From contig NZ_CP039371.1 of the NCBI RefSeq assembly GCF_005080685.1, positions 5,828,001 through 5,892,000 on the forward strand: DNA of 64,000 nt, read 5' to 3'. The notes beneath the pieces are model-generated. The model was not told the origin of the DNA. It worked only from the letters and a program-made list of their open reading frames with translations, and searched no databases. Positions 9,204 through 19,733 of this stretch are shown here, in pieces; position 1 is the first letter of the stretch; each line of letters starts with the position of its first letter. The translations under genes were made by a program, and so were the position numbers. This stretch comes from Pseudomonas putida (GTDB lineage Bacteria > Pseudomonadota > Gammaproteobacteria > Pseudomonadales > Pseudomonadaceae).

Positions 9204-9308
9204 CCACGCGGTCTGAGCCCCTCCTCTACAAACCCCCTGCACTCGCGTAAACTGCCAGCCTTCGCGCAGCCTCGGGCTGCCCCTGTCGATTTACCAAAGG
9301 TGCCCGCC

Positions 9309-10187
9309 ATGCCCTGGCTGCAAGTACGCCTGGCCATCAGCCCGGAACAAGCCGAAACCTATGAAGACGCCCTGCTCGAAGTAGGTGCCGTCTCGGTCAC
9401 GTTCATGGACGCCGAAGACCAGCCGATCTTCGAACCCGACCTCAACACCACCCCGCTGTGGTCGCACACCCACCTGCTGGCGCTGTTCGAAGCCGATGCC
9501 GACCCAGAGCAGGTATTCGCCCACCTGCGCCTGCTAACCGCCGACGCGCTGCCCGAGCACCAGGCCGAGGTGATCGAGGACCAGGATTGGGAACGCAGCT
9601 GGATGGACAACTTCCAGCCCATGCGTTTCGGCCAGCGCCTGTGGATCGTGCCAAGCTGGCATGACGCGCCGGAGAAGGATGCGGTCAACCTGCTGCTCGA
9701 CCCAGGCCTGGCGTTCGGCACCGGCACCCATCCCACCACCGCGCTGTGTCTGGAGTGGCTCGACGGCCAGCAGCTCGACGGTACCCAGGTGCTGGACTTC
9801 GGCTGCGGCTCGGGCATCCTGGCCATCGCCGCGTTGCTCTTGGGCGCCCGCGAGGCGGTCGGTACCGACATCGACGTGCAGGCCCTCGAAGCCTCGCGCG
9901 ACAATGCCGGGCGCAACGGCATTGCCGACGAAAAGCTCGCCCTGTACCTGCCCGAGCACATGCCGGCCATGCAGGCCGACGTGCTGGTCGCCAATATCCT
10001 GGCTGGCCCGCTGGTCTCGCTGGCGCCGCAATTGTCCGGCCTGGTCCGCCCTGGCGGCCTGCTGGCATTGTCCGGCATCCTCGCCGAACAGGGTGAAGAA
10101 GTGGCCGCGGCCTACGCCGCCGACTTCGCGCTCGACCCGATCGTCGTACGCGACGGCTGGGTGCGCATCAGTGGTCGGCGCCGCTAA
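9309..10187 (+). CDS. prmA: Ribosomal protein L11 methyltransferase
   Basis: The product is 292 residues, the normal length. It has the SAM-binding motif [14 protein letters not shown] (about 160-175), the PrmA signature [14 protein letters not shown] just before it and the NPP-like VANILAGPL later. It trimethylates amino groups of ribosomal protein L11. The ATG at 9309 follows AAGGTG at 8 bp; an in-frame GTG at 9300 is less likely. In many pseudomonads prmA is close to accC; here the acetoin cluster lies between them. Confidence 0.96.
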   Translation: MPWLQVRLAISPEQAETYEDALLEVGAVSVTFMDAEDQPIFEPDLNTTPLWSHTHLLALFEADADPEQVFAHLRLLTADALPEHQAEVIEDQDWERSWMDNFQPMRFGQRLWIVPSWHDAPEKDAVNLLLDPGLAFGTGTHPTTALCLEWLDGQQLDGTQVLDFGCGSGILAIAALLLGAREAVGTDIDVQALEASRDNAGRNGIADEKLALYLPEHMPAMQADVLVANILAGPLVSLAPQLSGLVRPGGLLALSGILAEQGEEVAAAYAADFALDPIVVRDGWVRISGRRR

Positions 10188-10229
10188 GCGGGCCTAGACT
10201 AACCCTCTGCACAGCTCCCGGATCGCCGC

Positions 10230-11474
10230 ATGACCGACAGTTTCGTCACCCAGTGCCCGCATTGCCAGACCAGCTTTCGCGTCACCCATCACCAACTGAG
10301 CGTGGCGCGTGGTGTCGTGCGTTGCGGGCAGTGCCTGCAGGTGTTCAACGCGGCGAAGCAGTTGCTGGAGCAAAACCGCGCGCTGCCTGCCAGCGCGCCG
10401 ACGGCGCCCGCACCGGTAGCGGCCATCCCCCCAGCCGCGCCGGCCAGCGAGCCAGTCGCCGAGCCACGTGAGGACTGGGCCCTGACCGCCCAGGCACTCG
10501 ACGAACTCGACCTGGATGAGGAACTGGCGCGCCTGGAACGCCGCAGCGAAGCGGCCGACAAACCATTCGGCACCGCCACCGAGGCCCCCGTCGAAGCCCG
10601 GAAAGACCACGGCGACGAACCGATGCTGGTGGAGCCCGCGCAAGACCTGGACCTCGAGTCGGCCCCCGGTGATCGGACCGAGCCGACCCTGGGGACCGCT
10701 GTCGACCTCGATATCGACGACGTCCACGCGCCTCACGCCCTCGAACGCGACGTCGACACGCATGACGATGACGAGCCAATCCACGAAACCGGTCTGAGTG
10801 CCCGGGACGATGACGAACCCGAGCTGCATGTGTCAGCCCGGGATGACGACGATGTCGATGTCATCGCGCCACTGCCCATGGAGCGCCTGGAACCTGGCCT
10901 GGCGGCCAAGGCCGAGCGGCCCTCGCGCAAGGAGCCGCTGGTCGACGTGGTCGACGACCCGCTGCAACTGGACTGGGAAAAACCCCAGGCCAACTGGGGG
11001 CGGCGCCTGCTGTGGGGCCTGCTGACCCTGCTGGCCGCCGGCTTGCTGGCGTTCCAGTACGTGTGGTTCCACTTCGACGAACTGGCCCGTCAGGACCAGT
11101 ACCGGCCGATCTTCCAGCAGGTGTGCCCGATGTTCGGCTGTCAGGTGCCGACCCGCGTCGATATCGCCCGGATCAAGAGCAGCAACCTGGTGGTCCGTAG
11201 CCATCCCGACTTCAAGGGGGCGCTGATCGTCGACGCGATCATCTACAACCGCGCGCCCTTCGCCCAGCCATTCCCGCTGCTCGAGTTGCGTTTCGCCGAC
11301 CTCAACGGCCAACTGATCGCCAGCCGTCGCTTCAAGCCCAGCGAGTATCTGTCTGGCGAACTGGCAGGACGTGGCGAAATGCCCAGCCAGACGCCGATCC
11401 ACATCGCCCTGGACATCCTCGACCCAGGCCCCAAGGCCGTGAACTACAGCCTGAGCTTCCGCTCGCCGGAATAA
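10230..11474 (+). CDS. Zinc-ribbon and DUF3426 membrane protein
   Basis: The product is 414 residues. The N-terminus has an MJ0042-type zinc ribbon with two CxxC pairs (CPHC and CGQC within residues 9-40). A long acidic low-complexity linker follows (about 60-235), then one membrane helix (WGLLTLLAAGLLAFQYVWF, about 265-285) and a C-terminal DUF3426 domain. The gene lies between prmA and dusB in the order common to pseudomonads. The function is not established; the layout suggests a cytoplasmic zinc-ribbon sensor tethered to a periplasmic domain. Confidence 0.9.
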   Translation: MTDSFVTQCPHCQTSFRVTHHQLSVARGVVRCGQCLQVFNAAKQLLEQNRALPASAPTAPAPVAAIPPAAPASEPVAEPREDWALTAQALDELDLDEELARLERRSEAADKPFGTATEAPVEARKDHGDEPMLVEPAQDLDLESAPGDRTEPTLGTAVDLDIDDVHAPHALERDVDTHDDDEPIHETGLSARDDDEPELHVSARDDDDVDVIAPLPMERLEPGLAAKAERPSRKEPLVDVVDDPLQLDWEKPQANWGRRLLWGLLTLLAAGLLAFQYVWFHFDELARQDQYRPIFQQVCPMFGCQVPTRVDIARIKSSNLVVRSHPDFKGALIVDAIIYNRAPFAQPFPLLELRFADLNGQLIASRRFKPSEYLSGELAGRGEMPSQTPIHIALDILDPGPKAVNYSLSFRSPE

Positions 11475-11488
11475 CGGGCACGATTGCC

Positions 11489-11507
11489 GGGGCTGCAGTG
11501 CAGCCCC
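11489..11507 (+). terminator. Palindromic hairpin after the DUF3426 gene
   Basis: GGGGCTGCAGTGCAGCCCC is a perfect 9-bp inverted repeat 15 bases after the stop. There is no T run, so termination efficiency is uncertain. Confidence 0.5.
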
Positions 11508-11569
11508 AAATCCTCGGACATACCAAACGGCATAAGCCGACAACTGTTCAGAATTTATCCAAATCCATC

Positions 11570-11598
11570 TTTATCCGGTCATCGAGAGCGGGTATTAT
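11570..11598 (+). promoter_or_regulatory. Possible sigma-70 promoter of dusB-fis
   Basis: TATTAT at 11593-11598 has a weak -35 candidate (TTTATC at 11570) 17 bp upstream. The region 11530-11640 is conspicuously AT-richer than its surroundings and lies directly before dusB. Only the -10 is convincing. Confidence 0.4.
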
Positions 11599-11649
11599 GC
11601 CAACCCTTTTTCGAACTCCAATGATTCGGCCCCACAACAGGGAACACCT

Positions 11650-12663
11650 ATGTCGGCGGTACGCATCGGCCCTTACACACTACGCAACAACCTGATCCTA
11701 GCGCCCATGGCCGGGGTCACGGACCAGCCTTTTCGTACACTTTGCCAGCGCCTGGGCGCGGGCATGGTGGTGTCGGAAATGGTCAGCAGCGACATGAGCC
11801 TGTGGAACAGCCGCAAGTCGAGCCTGCGCCGCATCCACGAAGGTGATCCCGAGCCACGCTCGGTACAGATCGCCGGTGGCGATGCGCAGATGATGGCGGC
11901 GGCCGCCCAGGCGAACGTCGCCGCGGGCGCGCAGATCATCGATATCAATATGGGCTGCCCCGCAAAAAAAGTCTGCAACAAAGCCGCAGGCTCTGCTTTA
12001 TTGAAAGATGAAGTTCTGGTCAGCGAGATTCTCCACGCCGTTGTCGGCGCTGTGGACGTCCCGGTGACCCTGAAAATCCGCACCGGCTGGGACCGGGCAA
12101 ACAAGAACGGCCTGAACGTCGCAAGAATTGCCGAAGAGGCCGGCATCCAGGCGCTAGCGGTGCATGGCCGCACACGCGCCGACCTGTACACCGGCGTTGC
12201 CGAATACGACACCATCGCGGCAATCAAGCAGGCGGTGTCGATCCCGGTTTTCGCCAACGGCGATATCACTTCGCCAGAAAAGGCCCGGGCGGTGCTGGAT
12301 GCCACCGGGGTCGACGGCCTGCTGATCGGCCGGGCCGCCCAGGGGCGGCCATGGATCTTCCGCGAGATCGAGCATTACCTGGAGACCGGCCAACGTTTGC
12401 CGGCCCCGCAGTTGGACGAAGTGGAACGCATTCTGCTAGAGCACCTGGCCGCGCTGCATGCCTTCTATGGCGATGTGATGGGCGTACGTATCGCCCGCAA
12501 GCACGTCGGCTGGTACCTGGCAACCCGACCCGGGGGCAAGGAGTTTCGCGCCCGGTTCAACGCTTTGGAAGAAACACAAGCGCAGTGCGCCAACGTTCGC
12601 GCCTATTTCAGCGAGCGTCGACAGAGCCTTGAGACAGAGGACGAACAAGGGGTGGCCGCATGA
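11650..12663 (+). CDS. dusB: tRNA-dihydrouridine synthase B
   Basis: The product is 337 residues. It carries the FMN-barrel signatures [13 protein letters not shown], the catalytic-cysteine segment [20 protein letters not shown] and ANGDITS, as expected for DusB. It reduces uridine in the D-loop of tRNAs using FMN and NADPH. The stop overlaps the fis start (ATGA), reproducing the dus-fis operon widespread in gammaproteobacteria. Confidence 0.97.
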   Translation: MSAVRIGPYTLRNNLILAPMAGVTDQPFRTLCQRLGAGMVVSEMVSSDMSLWNSRKSSLRRIHEGDPEPRSVQIAGGDAQMMAAAAQANVAAGAQIIDINMGCPAKKVCNKAAGSALLKDEVLVSEILHAVVGAVDVPVTLKIRTGWDRANKNGLNVARIAEEAGIQALAVHGRTRADLYTGVAEYDTIAAIKQAVSIPVFANGDITSPEKARAVLDATGVDGLLIGRAAQGRPWIFREIEHYLETGQRLPAPQLDEVERILLEHLAALHAFYGDVMGVRIARKHVGWYLATRPGGKEFRARFNALEETQAQCANVRAYFSERRQSLETEDEQGVAA

Positions 12664-12980
12664 CGATGATGACCGAGACATTAGTGAGTGGAACAACGCC
12701 CGTGAGCGACAACGCCAACCTCAAACAGCACCTCAACACGCCGAGCGAAGAGGGCCAGACCCTTCGCGACAGCGTCGAGAAGGCGCTGCACAACTACTTC
12801 GCGCACCTGGAAGGCGCAACCGTCACGGACGTGTACAACCTGGTGCTCTCTGAAGTCGAGGCGCCCCTGCTCGAAAGCGTGATGAACTACGTCAAGGGCA
12901 ACCAGACCAAGGCCAGCGAGATGCTCGGGCTCAACCGAGGCACCCTGCGCAAGAAGCTCAAGCAGTACGACTTGTTGTAA
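12660..12980 (+). CDS. fis: Nucleoid-associated DNA-binding protein Fis
   Basis: The product is 106 residues. The C-terminal helix-turn-helix [20 protein letters not shown] is characteristic of Fis. Its N-terminus is a little longer than that of the E. coli protein (98 residues); an in-frame GTG at 12702 (VSDNANL) could be an alternative start. Fis bends DNA and modulates rRNA and growth-phase genes. It is translationally coupled to dusB and followed by a strong terminator. Confidence 0.95.
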   Translation: MTMMTETLVSGTTPVSDNANLKQHLNTPSEEGQTLRDSVEKALHNYFAHLEGATVTDVYNLVLSEVEAPLLESVMNYVKGNQTKASEMLGLNRGTLRKKLKQYDLL

Positions 12981-12996
12981 AGCCAGAATCCCAATC

Positions 12997-13032
12997 AAAA
13001 AAGGCGGCTCCTTGCACGGAGACGCCTTTTTT
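12997..13032 (+). terminator. Intrinsic terminator after dusB-fis
   Basis: AAAAAAGGCG and CGCCTTTTTT flank an inner CTCC/GGAG stem, giving a symmetrical terminator 16 bases after the fis stop and ahead of purH. Confidence 0.92.
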
Positions 13033-13062
13033 GCTGACTCCACCGCGTTATTGGAACCCGAA

Positions 13063-14670
13063 ATGACCGACCAGACTACCCGCCTGCCAGTCCGCCGCGC
13101 CCTGATCAGCGTCTCCGACAAGACCGGTATCCTCGAATTCGCTCGTGAGCTGCAACAGCTCGGTGTCGAGATCCTGTCCACCGGCGGCACCTACAAGCTG
13201 CTCAAGGACAACGGCGTGAACGCGGTGGAAGTGGCCGACTACACCGGCTTCGCCGAAATGATGGACGGCCGGGTCAAGACCCTGCACCCGAAGATCCACG
13301 GCGGCATCCTTGGCCGTCGCGGCACCGACGATGCCATCATGAACGAGCACGGGATCAAGCCGATCGATCTGGTCGCCGTCAACCTGTACCCCTTCGAAGC
13401 CACCATCTCCAAGCCTGGCTGTGACCTGCCGACCGCCATCGAGAACATCGACATCGGCGGCCCGACCATGGTCCGTTCGGCAGCCAAGAACCACAAAGAC
13501 GTGGCTATCGTAGTCAACGCCAGCGACTACGCCGGCGTCCTCGAAGGCCTCAAGGCCGGCGGCCTGACCTACGCCCAGCGCTTCGACCTGATGCTCAAGG
13601 CGTTCGAGCACACCGCTGCCTACGACGGCATGATCGCCAACTACATGGGCACCATCGACCAGGCCAAGGACACCCTGTCCACCGAAGCGCGCAGCGAGTT
13701 CCCGCGCACCTTCAACAGCCAGTTCGTCAAGGCCCAGGAAATGCGCTACGGCGAGAACCCGCACCAGAGCGCGGCGTTCTACGTCGAGGCCAAGAAAGGC
13801 GAAGCCAGCATTTCCACCGCCATCCAGCTGCAGGGCAAGGAACTGTCGTTCAACAACGTGGCCGACACCGACGCCGCGCTGGAGTGCGTGAAGAGCTTCG
13901 TCAAGCCGGCCTGCGTCATCGTCAAGCACGCCAACCCGTGCGGCGTGGCCGTGGTACCTGAAGACGAAGGCGGCATCCGCAAGGCCTACGACCTGGCCTA
14001 TGCCACCGACACCGAGTCGGCGTTCGGCGGCATCATCGCCTTCAACCGCGAGCTGGACGGCGAAACCGCCAAGGCCATCGTCGAGCGCCAGTTCGTCGAA
14101 GTGATCATCGCGCCGAAAATTTCCCAGGCCGCCCGTGAAGTGGTTGCCGCCAAGCAGAACGTGCGTCTGCTGGAATGCGGCGAGTGGCCAGCCGAGCGTG
14201 CCGCCGGTTGGGACTTCAAGCGCGTCAACGGTGGCCTGCTGGTGCAGAGCCGCGATATCGGCATGATCACCGCCGATGACCTGAAGATCGTTACCAAGCG
14301 TGCCCCGACCGAGCAAGAGATCCACGACCTGGTATTCGCCTGGAAAGTGGCCAAGTTCGTCAAATCCAATGCCATCGTCTACGCCAAGCAGCGCCAGACC
14401 ATCGGTGTCGGCGCTGGCCAGATGAGCCGCGTCAACTCCGCGCGCATCGCCGCCATCAAGGCCGAGCACGCAGGTTTGCAGGTTCAAGGTGCGGTCATGG
14501 CCTCTGACGCGTTCTTCCCGTTCCGTGATGGCATCGACAACGCGGCCAAAGTGGGTATCAGCGCCGTGATCCAGCCGGGTGGCTCGATGCGTGACGCAGA
14601 AGTCATCGCTGCTGCCGACGAAGCCGGCATCGCGATGGTGTTCACCGGCATGCGCCACTTCCGCCACTAA
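13063..14670 (+). CDS. purH: Bifunctional AICAR formyltransferase / IMP cyclohydrolase
   Basis: The product is 535 residues, the normal length. The N-terminal methylglyoxal-synthase-like domain ([36 protein letters not shown]) performs IMP cyclisation. The C-terminal domain has KHANPCGVA and ends [20 protein letters not shown], as in AICAR transformylases. It catalyses the last two steps of de novo purine synthesis. The ATG at 13063 gives the conserved [16 protein letters not shown] start; earlier in-frame codons fall inside the fis terminator. Confidence 0.97.
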   Translation: MTDQTTRLPVRRALISVSDKTGILEFARELQQLGVEILSTGGTYKLLKDNGVNAVEVADYTGFAEMMDGRVKTLHPKIHGGILGRRGTDDAIMNEHGIKPIDLVAVNLYPFEATISKPGCDLPTAIENIDIGGPTMVRSAAKNHKDVAIVVNASDYAGVLEGLKAGGLTYAQRFDLMLKAFEHTAAYDGMIANYMGTIDQAKDTLSTEARSEFPRTFNSQFVKAQEMRYGENPHQSAAFYVEAKKGEASISTAIQLQGKELSFNNVADTDAALECVKSFVKPACVIVKHANPCGVAVVPEDEGGIRKAYDLAYATDTESAFGGIIAFNRELDGETAKAIVERQFVEVIIAPKISQAAREVVAAKQNVRLLECGEWPAERAAGWDFKRVNGGLLVQSRDIGMITADDLKIVTKRAPTEQEIHDLVFAWKVAKFVKSNAIVYAKQRQTIGVGAGQMSRVNSARIAAIKAEHAGLQVQGAVMASDAFFPFRDGIDNAAKVGISAVIQPGGSMRDAEVIAAADEAGIAMVFTGMRHFRH

Positions 14671-14694
14671 ACAGATGCTGGGCCGATCCCCGGC

Positions 14695-14816
14695 CCTTGT
14701 AGGAGCGGCCTTGTGTCGCGAAAGGGCCGCAACGCGGCCCCGGCAATTTTTGCTGCGAAGCTGAAAACCTGGGGGCGCTACGCGCCCCTTTCGCGACACA
14801 AGGCCGCTCCCACAAG
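14695..14816. repeat. Inverted REP pair between purH and purD
   Basis: TAGGAGCGGCCTTGTGTCGC (about 14700-14719) recurs inverted at 14789-14812. This is the GCGGCCTTGTGTCGCGA variant of the Pseudomonas REP family. It separates two genes of the same pathway. Confidence 0.85.
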
Positions 14817-14854
14817 ACGCGGGATCGGCGCCAGACAGTATTCGAGGTTTTGAC

Positions 14855-16150
14855 ATGAAAGTTTTGATCATCGGCAGCGGCGGCCGTGAGCACGCCCTGG
14901 CCTGGAAAGTCGCCCAGGACCCACGCGTCGAGAAGGTCTTCGTTGCCCCAGGCAACGCCGGCACCGCCATCGAGGCCAAGTGCGAGAACGTCGCCATCGA
15001 CGTCTGCGCCCTGGAGCAACTGGCGGACTTCGCCGAGCAGAACGTCGACCTGACCATCGTCGGCCCCGAGGCGCCACTGGTGATCGGTGTCGTCGACCTG
15101 TTCCGCAGCCGCGGCCTGGATTGCTTCGGCCCGACCAAGGGCGCGGCCCAGCTGGAAGGCTCGAAGGCATTCACCAAGGACTTCCTGGCACGTCACAAGA
15201 TCCCGACCGCCGACTACCAGAACTTCACCGAGATCGAGCCGGCGCTGGCCTACCTGCGCGAAAAAGGCGCACCGATCGTGATCAAGGCCGACGGCCTGGC
15301 CGCGGGCAAGGGTGTGATCGTCGCCATGACCCTCGAGGAAGCCGAAGCCGCCGTGCGTGACATGCTCGCCGGCAACGCTTTCGGCGATGCCGGTTCGCGT
15401 GTGGTGATCGAGGAGTTCCTCGACGGCGAGGAAGCCAGCTTCATCGTCATGGTCGACGGCCACAACGTGCTGCCAATGGCCACCAGCCAGGACCACAAGC
15501 GTGTCGGCGACAAGGACACCGGCCCGAACACCGGCGGCATGGGCGCCTACTCCCCGGCGCCGGTGGTCACCGCCGACGTGCACCAGCGCGTGATGGACCA
15601 GGTGATCTGGCCGACCGTGCGCGGCATGGCCGAAGAAGGTAATGTCTACACCGGCTTCCTGTACGCAGGCCTGATGATCGACAAGGCAGGCAACCCCAAG
15701 GTCATCGAGTTCAACTGCCGCTTCGGCGATCCGGAAACCCAACCGGTCATGCTGCGCCTGGAGTCGAGCCTGGTGCTGCTGATCGAAGCCGCCTTCGCCA
15801 AGGCCCTGGACAAGGTCGAGGCGCAGTGGAACCCGCGTCCGAGCCTGGGCGTGGTGCTGGCTGCCGGTGGCTACCCGGGTGACTACGCCAAGGGTGCGGC
15901 CATCCAGGGCCTGGACGCCGCCGCCAAGCTCGAAGGCAAGGTGTTCCATGCCGGTACTGCACTGAAGGATGGCCAGGTGGTCACCGCCGGTGGCCGCGTG
16001 CTGTGCGCCACCGCCCTGGGCGAAACGGTCGAGGCTGCCCAGCAGCAGGCCTACCGCCTGGCCGAGCAGGTCAAATGGGACGGCAGCTTCTACCGTACCG
16101 ACATCGGCTACCGGGCCATCGCCCGTGAGCGCGGTGAGCACCAGCAGTAA
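14855..16150 (+). CDS. purD: Phosphoribosylamine-glycine ligase (GARS)
   Basis: The product is 431 residues. It starts KVLIIGSGGREHALAWK and carries the ATP-grasp signatures KADGLAAGKGV, RFGDPETQ and NTGGMGAYSP. It ligates glycine to phosphoribosylamine in purine synthesis. The ATG at 14855 is preceded by a GAGG stretch. It shares its neighbourhood with purH, as in other pseudomonads. Confidence 0.97.
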   Translation: MKVLIIGSGGREHALAWKVAQDPRVEKVFVAPGNAGTAIEAKCENVAIDVCALEQLADFAEQNVDLTIVGPEAPLVIGVVDLFRSRGLDCFGPTKGAAQLEGSKAFTKDFLARHKIPTADYQNFTEIEPALAYLREKGAPIVIKADGLAAGKGVIVAMTLEEAEAAVRDMLAGNAFGDAGSRVVIEEFLDGEEASFIVMVDGHNVLPMATSQDHKRVGDKDTGPNTGGMGAYSPAPVVTADVHQRVMDQVIWPTVRGMAEEGNVYTGFLYAGLMIDKAGNPKVIEFNCRFGDPETQPVMLRLESSLVLLIEAAFAKALDKVEAQWNPRPSLGVVLAAGGYPGDYAKGAAIQGLDAAAKLEGKVFHAGTALKDGQVVTAGGRVLCATALGETVEAAQQQAYRLAEQVKWDGSFYRTDIGYRAIARERGEHQQ

Positions 16151-16157
16151 ACCCCTG

Positions 16158-16193
16158 CCAATTGTCGCGTCGCCCAGGCGACGCGGCAATTGG
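16158..16193 (+). terminator. Long hairpin after purD
   Basis: CCAATTGTCGCGTCGCC pairs with GGCGACGCGGCAATTGG, a 17-bp stem with one G-T pair, starting 8 bases after purD. A second GC-rich stem (CGGGGCC/GGCCCCG) follows at about 16202-16240. Neither has a T run, so they may protect the 3' end rather than terminate. Confidence 0.55.
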
Positions 16194-16285
16194 CTCGCCG
16201 ACGGGGCCCGGCCGGGGCCTTGCCTTCGGCTTGGGGCCCCGCGCATAGTAGGTATCCGGCACATCAGCCTAGAAGGGATCTCGTC

Positions 16286-19056
16286 GTGCGTCGGCTTCGG
16301 ATTGCCATAGCTCTGATCGTCAGCTTGCTGACCCTGCTCTGCCTGCTCCCGGCTTCGGCCGACCAGGGCGCCGGCTGGTCCGTTCTGCTCGACGAACAGG
16401 CCAACCTGCAGCTCAGCGACGTGCGCTCCGAGCGCTACCGCAACCAGTTCAGCCCCCTGACCCTCAACGAACTGGACGCCGCCCCCGCCGAACAGGCGCT
16501 GTGGTTGCACTACCGCCTGGAACCGGGCGACCAGGAGCAACTGCTGAGGGTGTTTGCCCCGATCTTTCTCGCCTCGACCTCTACGCCCTCGATGGCGACA
16601 AACTGCTGCGCCAGCTGCACCACGGCCGCCAGGCCAGCAATGGCAGCCCGACCTTGCGCGGCAGCGACCATATCCTGCCGCTGCCGCGTAGCAGCCAACC
16701 GGTAGACGTTTATCTGCGCCTGGTCTCGGAACACCAGCTGCGCCCGGCCATCAGCCTGGAGCCTGCAGCCGAGGCAGCCTCCGACCACAGCCGCGAGCTG
16801 CTGTTCGGCATGCTGCTGGGCGGCCTGGTGATGCTGATGGTGCACAACCTGATCCGCTTCATCTACACCCGCTCCGGCGCCTCGTTGTACCTGGCGCTGT
16901 ACCACGGCCTCATGCTGCTCAGCGGGCTGATCCTGCTCAACCTCAGCGGCCCGTGGTGGCACCTCTGGCATGCCGCGCAAACGCCAGCCGCCTATCTGAC
17001 CCTGGTGCTGGCGGGCCTTGCCGGCCTGTACTTCACCCAGCAGTTCTTCCAGTCCTGCAACTCGCCACAGATCAACCGCCTGCTCCAGGGCGAGATGCTG
17101 GTGGTGGGCGTCAGTGGCCTGATCCTGCTGTTCGTCGACACCCTGCCACTGAACCTGATGACCTACGCCCTGCTCGCCCTGGGCAGCGTGACCATGCTGC
17201 TGGTCAGCAGCTATCACTGGTATCGGGGCTATGCGCCGGCGCGCCTGTTCAGCGTCGCCATGGTGGTGTTCAACCTCGGCGGCCTGGTGCTGCTACCGGC
17301 ACTGCTGGGGCTCACCCGCACGTCCACGCCCTGGTTGTTGTGCATACTGCTCGGCCTCACGGTAGCCAGTGGCCTGTTGCTCAACCTTGCGGTCAGCGAA
17401 CGCCTGCGGCGCCTCAGCGAAGAGCGCTACAGCGTCAGCCGGGCGCTGGCGGCCAGTGACGCCGAGATCAACGCCAAGGCCGAGTTCCTGGCCAAGATCA
17501 GCCACGAGATCCGCACCCCGATGAATGGCGTGCTGGGCATGACCGAGCTGCTGCTGGGCACGCCCTTGTCGGTCAAGCAACGCGACTACGTCCAGACCAT
17601 CCACAGCGCCGGCAACGAGCTGCTGACCCTGATCAACGAGATTCTCGACATCTCCAAGCTCGAGTCGCGGCAGATCGAGCTCGATGACGTGCAGTTCGAC
17701 CTCAACGCGTTGATCGAGGATTGCCTGAACATCTTCCGCGCCAAGGCCGAGCAGCAGAACATCGAGCTGATCAGCTTCACCCAGCCTCAGGTGCCGCGGG
17801 TCATCAGCGGCGACCCGACGCGCCTGCGCCAGGCGCTTTCCAGTTTGCTGGACAACGCTCTGAAGAACACCGACCAGGGCGAAATCCTGCTGGTGGTGGC
17901 CCTCGACCAGCGCGGCGAAACCCCGCGCCTGCGCATCGCCGTGCAAGACAGCGGCGCGCCGTTGCCGGTGGCCGAACGCGAGGCACTGCTGCAAGCCGAA
18001 CTGCACAGCCATCAATTTCTTTCCAGCAACAAGCTTGGCGGCCACCTCGGCCTGGTCATCGCCAAGCAGCTGATCGGCCTGATGCAGGGCGAGTTCGGCA
18101 TCAAGAGCAGCACCAGCATGGGCAATACCTTGTGGCTGACCCTGCCGCTCGACCCTTCGCGCCTGGAACAACCACCGACCGACCTCGACGTGCCGCTGCG
18201 CGATGCCCGTGTGCTGGTGGTGGACGACAACGACACCTGCCGCAAGGTCCTGGTGCAGCAATGCAGCGCCTGGGGCATGAACGTCAGTGCAGTGCCTTCG
18301 GGCAAGGAAGCGCTGGCGCTGCTGCGCACCAAGGCGCACCTGCGCGACTATTTCGACGTGGTCCTGCTGGACCAGAACATGCCCGGCATGACCGGCATGC
18401 AACTGGCGGCGAAGATCAAGGAAGACCCGAGCCTGAACCACGACATCCTGGTGGTCATGCTTACCGGCATCAGCAACGCCCCGAGCAAGATCATTGCGCG
18501 CAATGCCGGGGTCAAGCGGATCCTGGCCAAGCCGGTGGCGGGTTATACCCTCAAGACTACCCTGGCCGAGGAACTGGCCCAGCGCGGCCGTGACCAAGCC
18601 CCGCCGCCTGCCCCGCCAGGCACTGCCGTGGCGGTCGATCTGCCGAGCGACTTCCGCGTGTTGGTGGCAGAGGACAACAGCATTTCCACCAAGGTGATCC
18701 GCGGCATGCTGGGCAAGCTCAACCTCGAGCCAGACACCGCCAGCAATGGCGAGGAAGCGCTGCAGGCCATGAAAGCCCAGCATTATGACCTGGTGTTGAT
18801 GGACTGCGAGATGCCGATCCTCGATGGCTTCTCGGCCACCGAACAATTACGTGCCTGGGAAACGGCAACCCAGCGCCAACGCACGCCGGTGGTGGCATTG
18901 ACCGCCCACATACTGGCCGAGCACAAGGAACGCGCGCGCATTGCCGGCATGGACGGGCATATGGCCAAGCCGGTGGAGTTGTCGCAGTTGCGGGAGTTGG
19001 TGCAGTTCTGGGCCAACAAGCGCGAAACCAAGGTGGATCCGGCGCCTACCTCTTGA
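16286..19056 (+). pseudogene. retS: Hybrid sensor kinase RetS, interrupted by a one-base frameshift
   Basis: Position after purD and the domain order match RetS, the orphan hybrid kinase that antagonises GacS: signal peptide, 7TMR-DISM periplasmic domain, seven-helix membrane region, HisKA (KISHEIRTPMNGV), ATPase domain and two receivers (VLVVDDND and VLVAEDNS). With the frame restored it would have about 923 residues, close to the P. aeruginosa length. The frame beginning at GTG 16286 runs to about 16560 and then shifts. The run CCCC at 16557-16560 would need five C to read RVFAP then DLSRLDLYALDG. As written, translation yields only an N-terminal fragment. It is either a real knockout or a sequencing error. 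Confidence 0.88.
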
Positions 19057-19136
19057 GGTGTGACAGGACCGCTGAAGACAACCCCGAAGCTGCTGATACA
19101 CTTGCCCTCACCTTACCTGCCATGGACAACCGCCCC

Positions 19137-19733
19137 ATGCTGCACGACCTGTCCAGCGTCTACCTGAAGATGCTCGTGCTCTACAGCCCGTTCTTCGTGC
19201 TGTCGTGCTTCATCGGCCTGACCCGCGGTCACTCCAGCAAGGAGCGCAAGCAACTGGCCTGGCGCGTCGCCTTCGCCGCGTTCGTCGCCAGCGTGCTGCT
19301 GTATCTGTTCGGGCGCTTGATCTTCGGGGTCTTCGGCATCACCGCCGACGCCTTCCGCATCGGTGCTGGCAGCGTGCTGTTCATCTCGGCGCTGGGCATG
19401 GCCCAGGGCAAATCGGCGGTGCAGGCCGACAACGTGCAGCAGGACGTGACCATCGTGCCACTGACCATTCCGCTGACCGTCGGCCCCGGCACCATCGGTG
19501 CCTTGCTGGTGATGGGGGTGAGCCAGCCGCATTGGGACGAAAAGCTACTGGCCATCGTCAGTATCGCGCTGGCCAGTTTCACGGTGGGTCTGGTGCTTTA
19601 TCTGTCCCACCGCATCGAACGGATCCTCGGCGAGCAGGGCCTGCAGATCGTCAGCCGGTTGATGGGGTTGTTCGTCTGTGCCCTGGCGGCGCAGATCATC
19701 TTCACTGGCATCAAAGGCTACCTGGTCCCATAG
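19137..19733 (+). CDS. MarC-family integral membrane protein
   Basis: The product is 198 residues with about six hydrophobic segments (YLKMLVLYSPFFVLSCFIGL at the start, then VAFAAFVASVLLYLFGRLIF and others) and the conserved VPLTIPLTVGPGTIG motif of the MarC/YhgN family. The family's transport function is unknown; it has no proven role in drug resistance. The ATG at 19137 gives the usual MLHDLSSVYLK start; the ATG at 19122 is also possible and neither has a strong ribosome site. Its 3' end overlaps the next, convergent gene by 16 bases. Confidence 0.85.
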   Translation: MLHDLSSVYLKMLVLYSPFFVLSCFIGLTRGHSSKERKQLAWRVAFAAFVASVLLYLFGRLIFGVFGITADAFRIGAGSVLFISALGMAQGKSAVQADNVQQDVTIVPLTIPLTVGPGTIGALLVMGVSQPHWDEKLLAIVSIALASFTVGLVLYLSHRIERILGEQGLQIVSRLMGLFVCALAAQIIFTGIKGYLVP

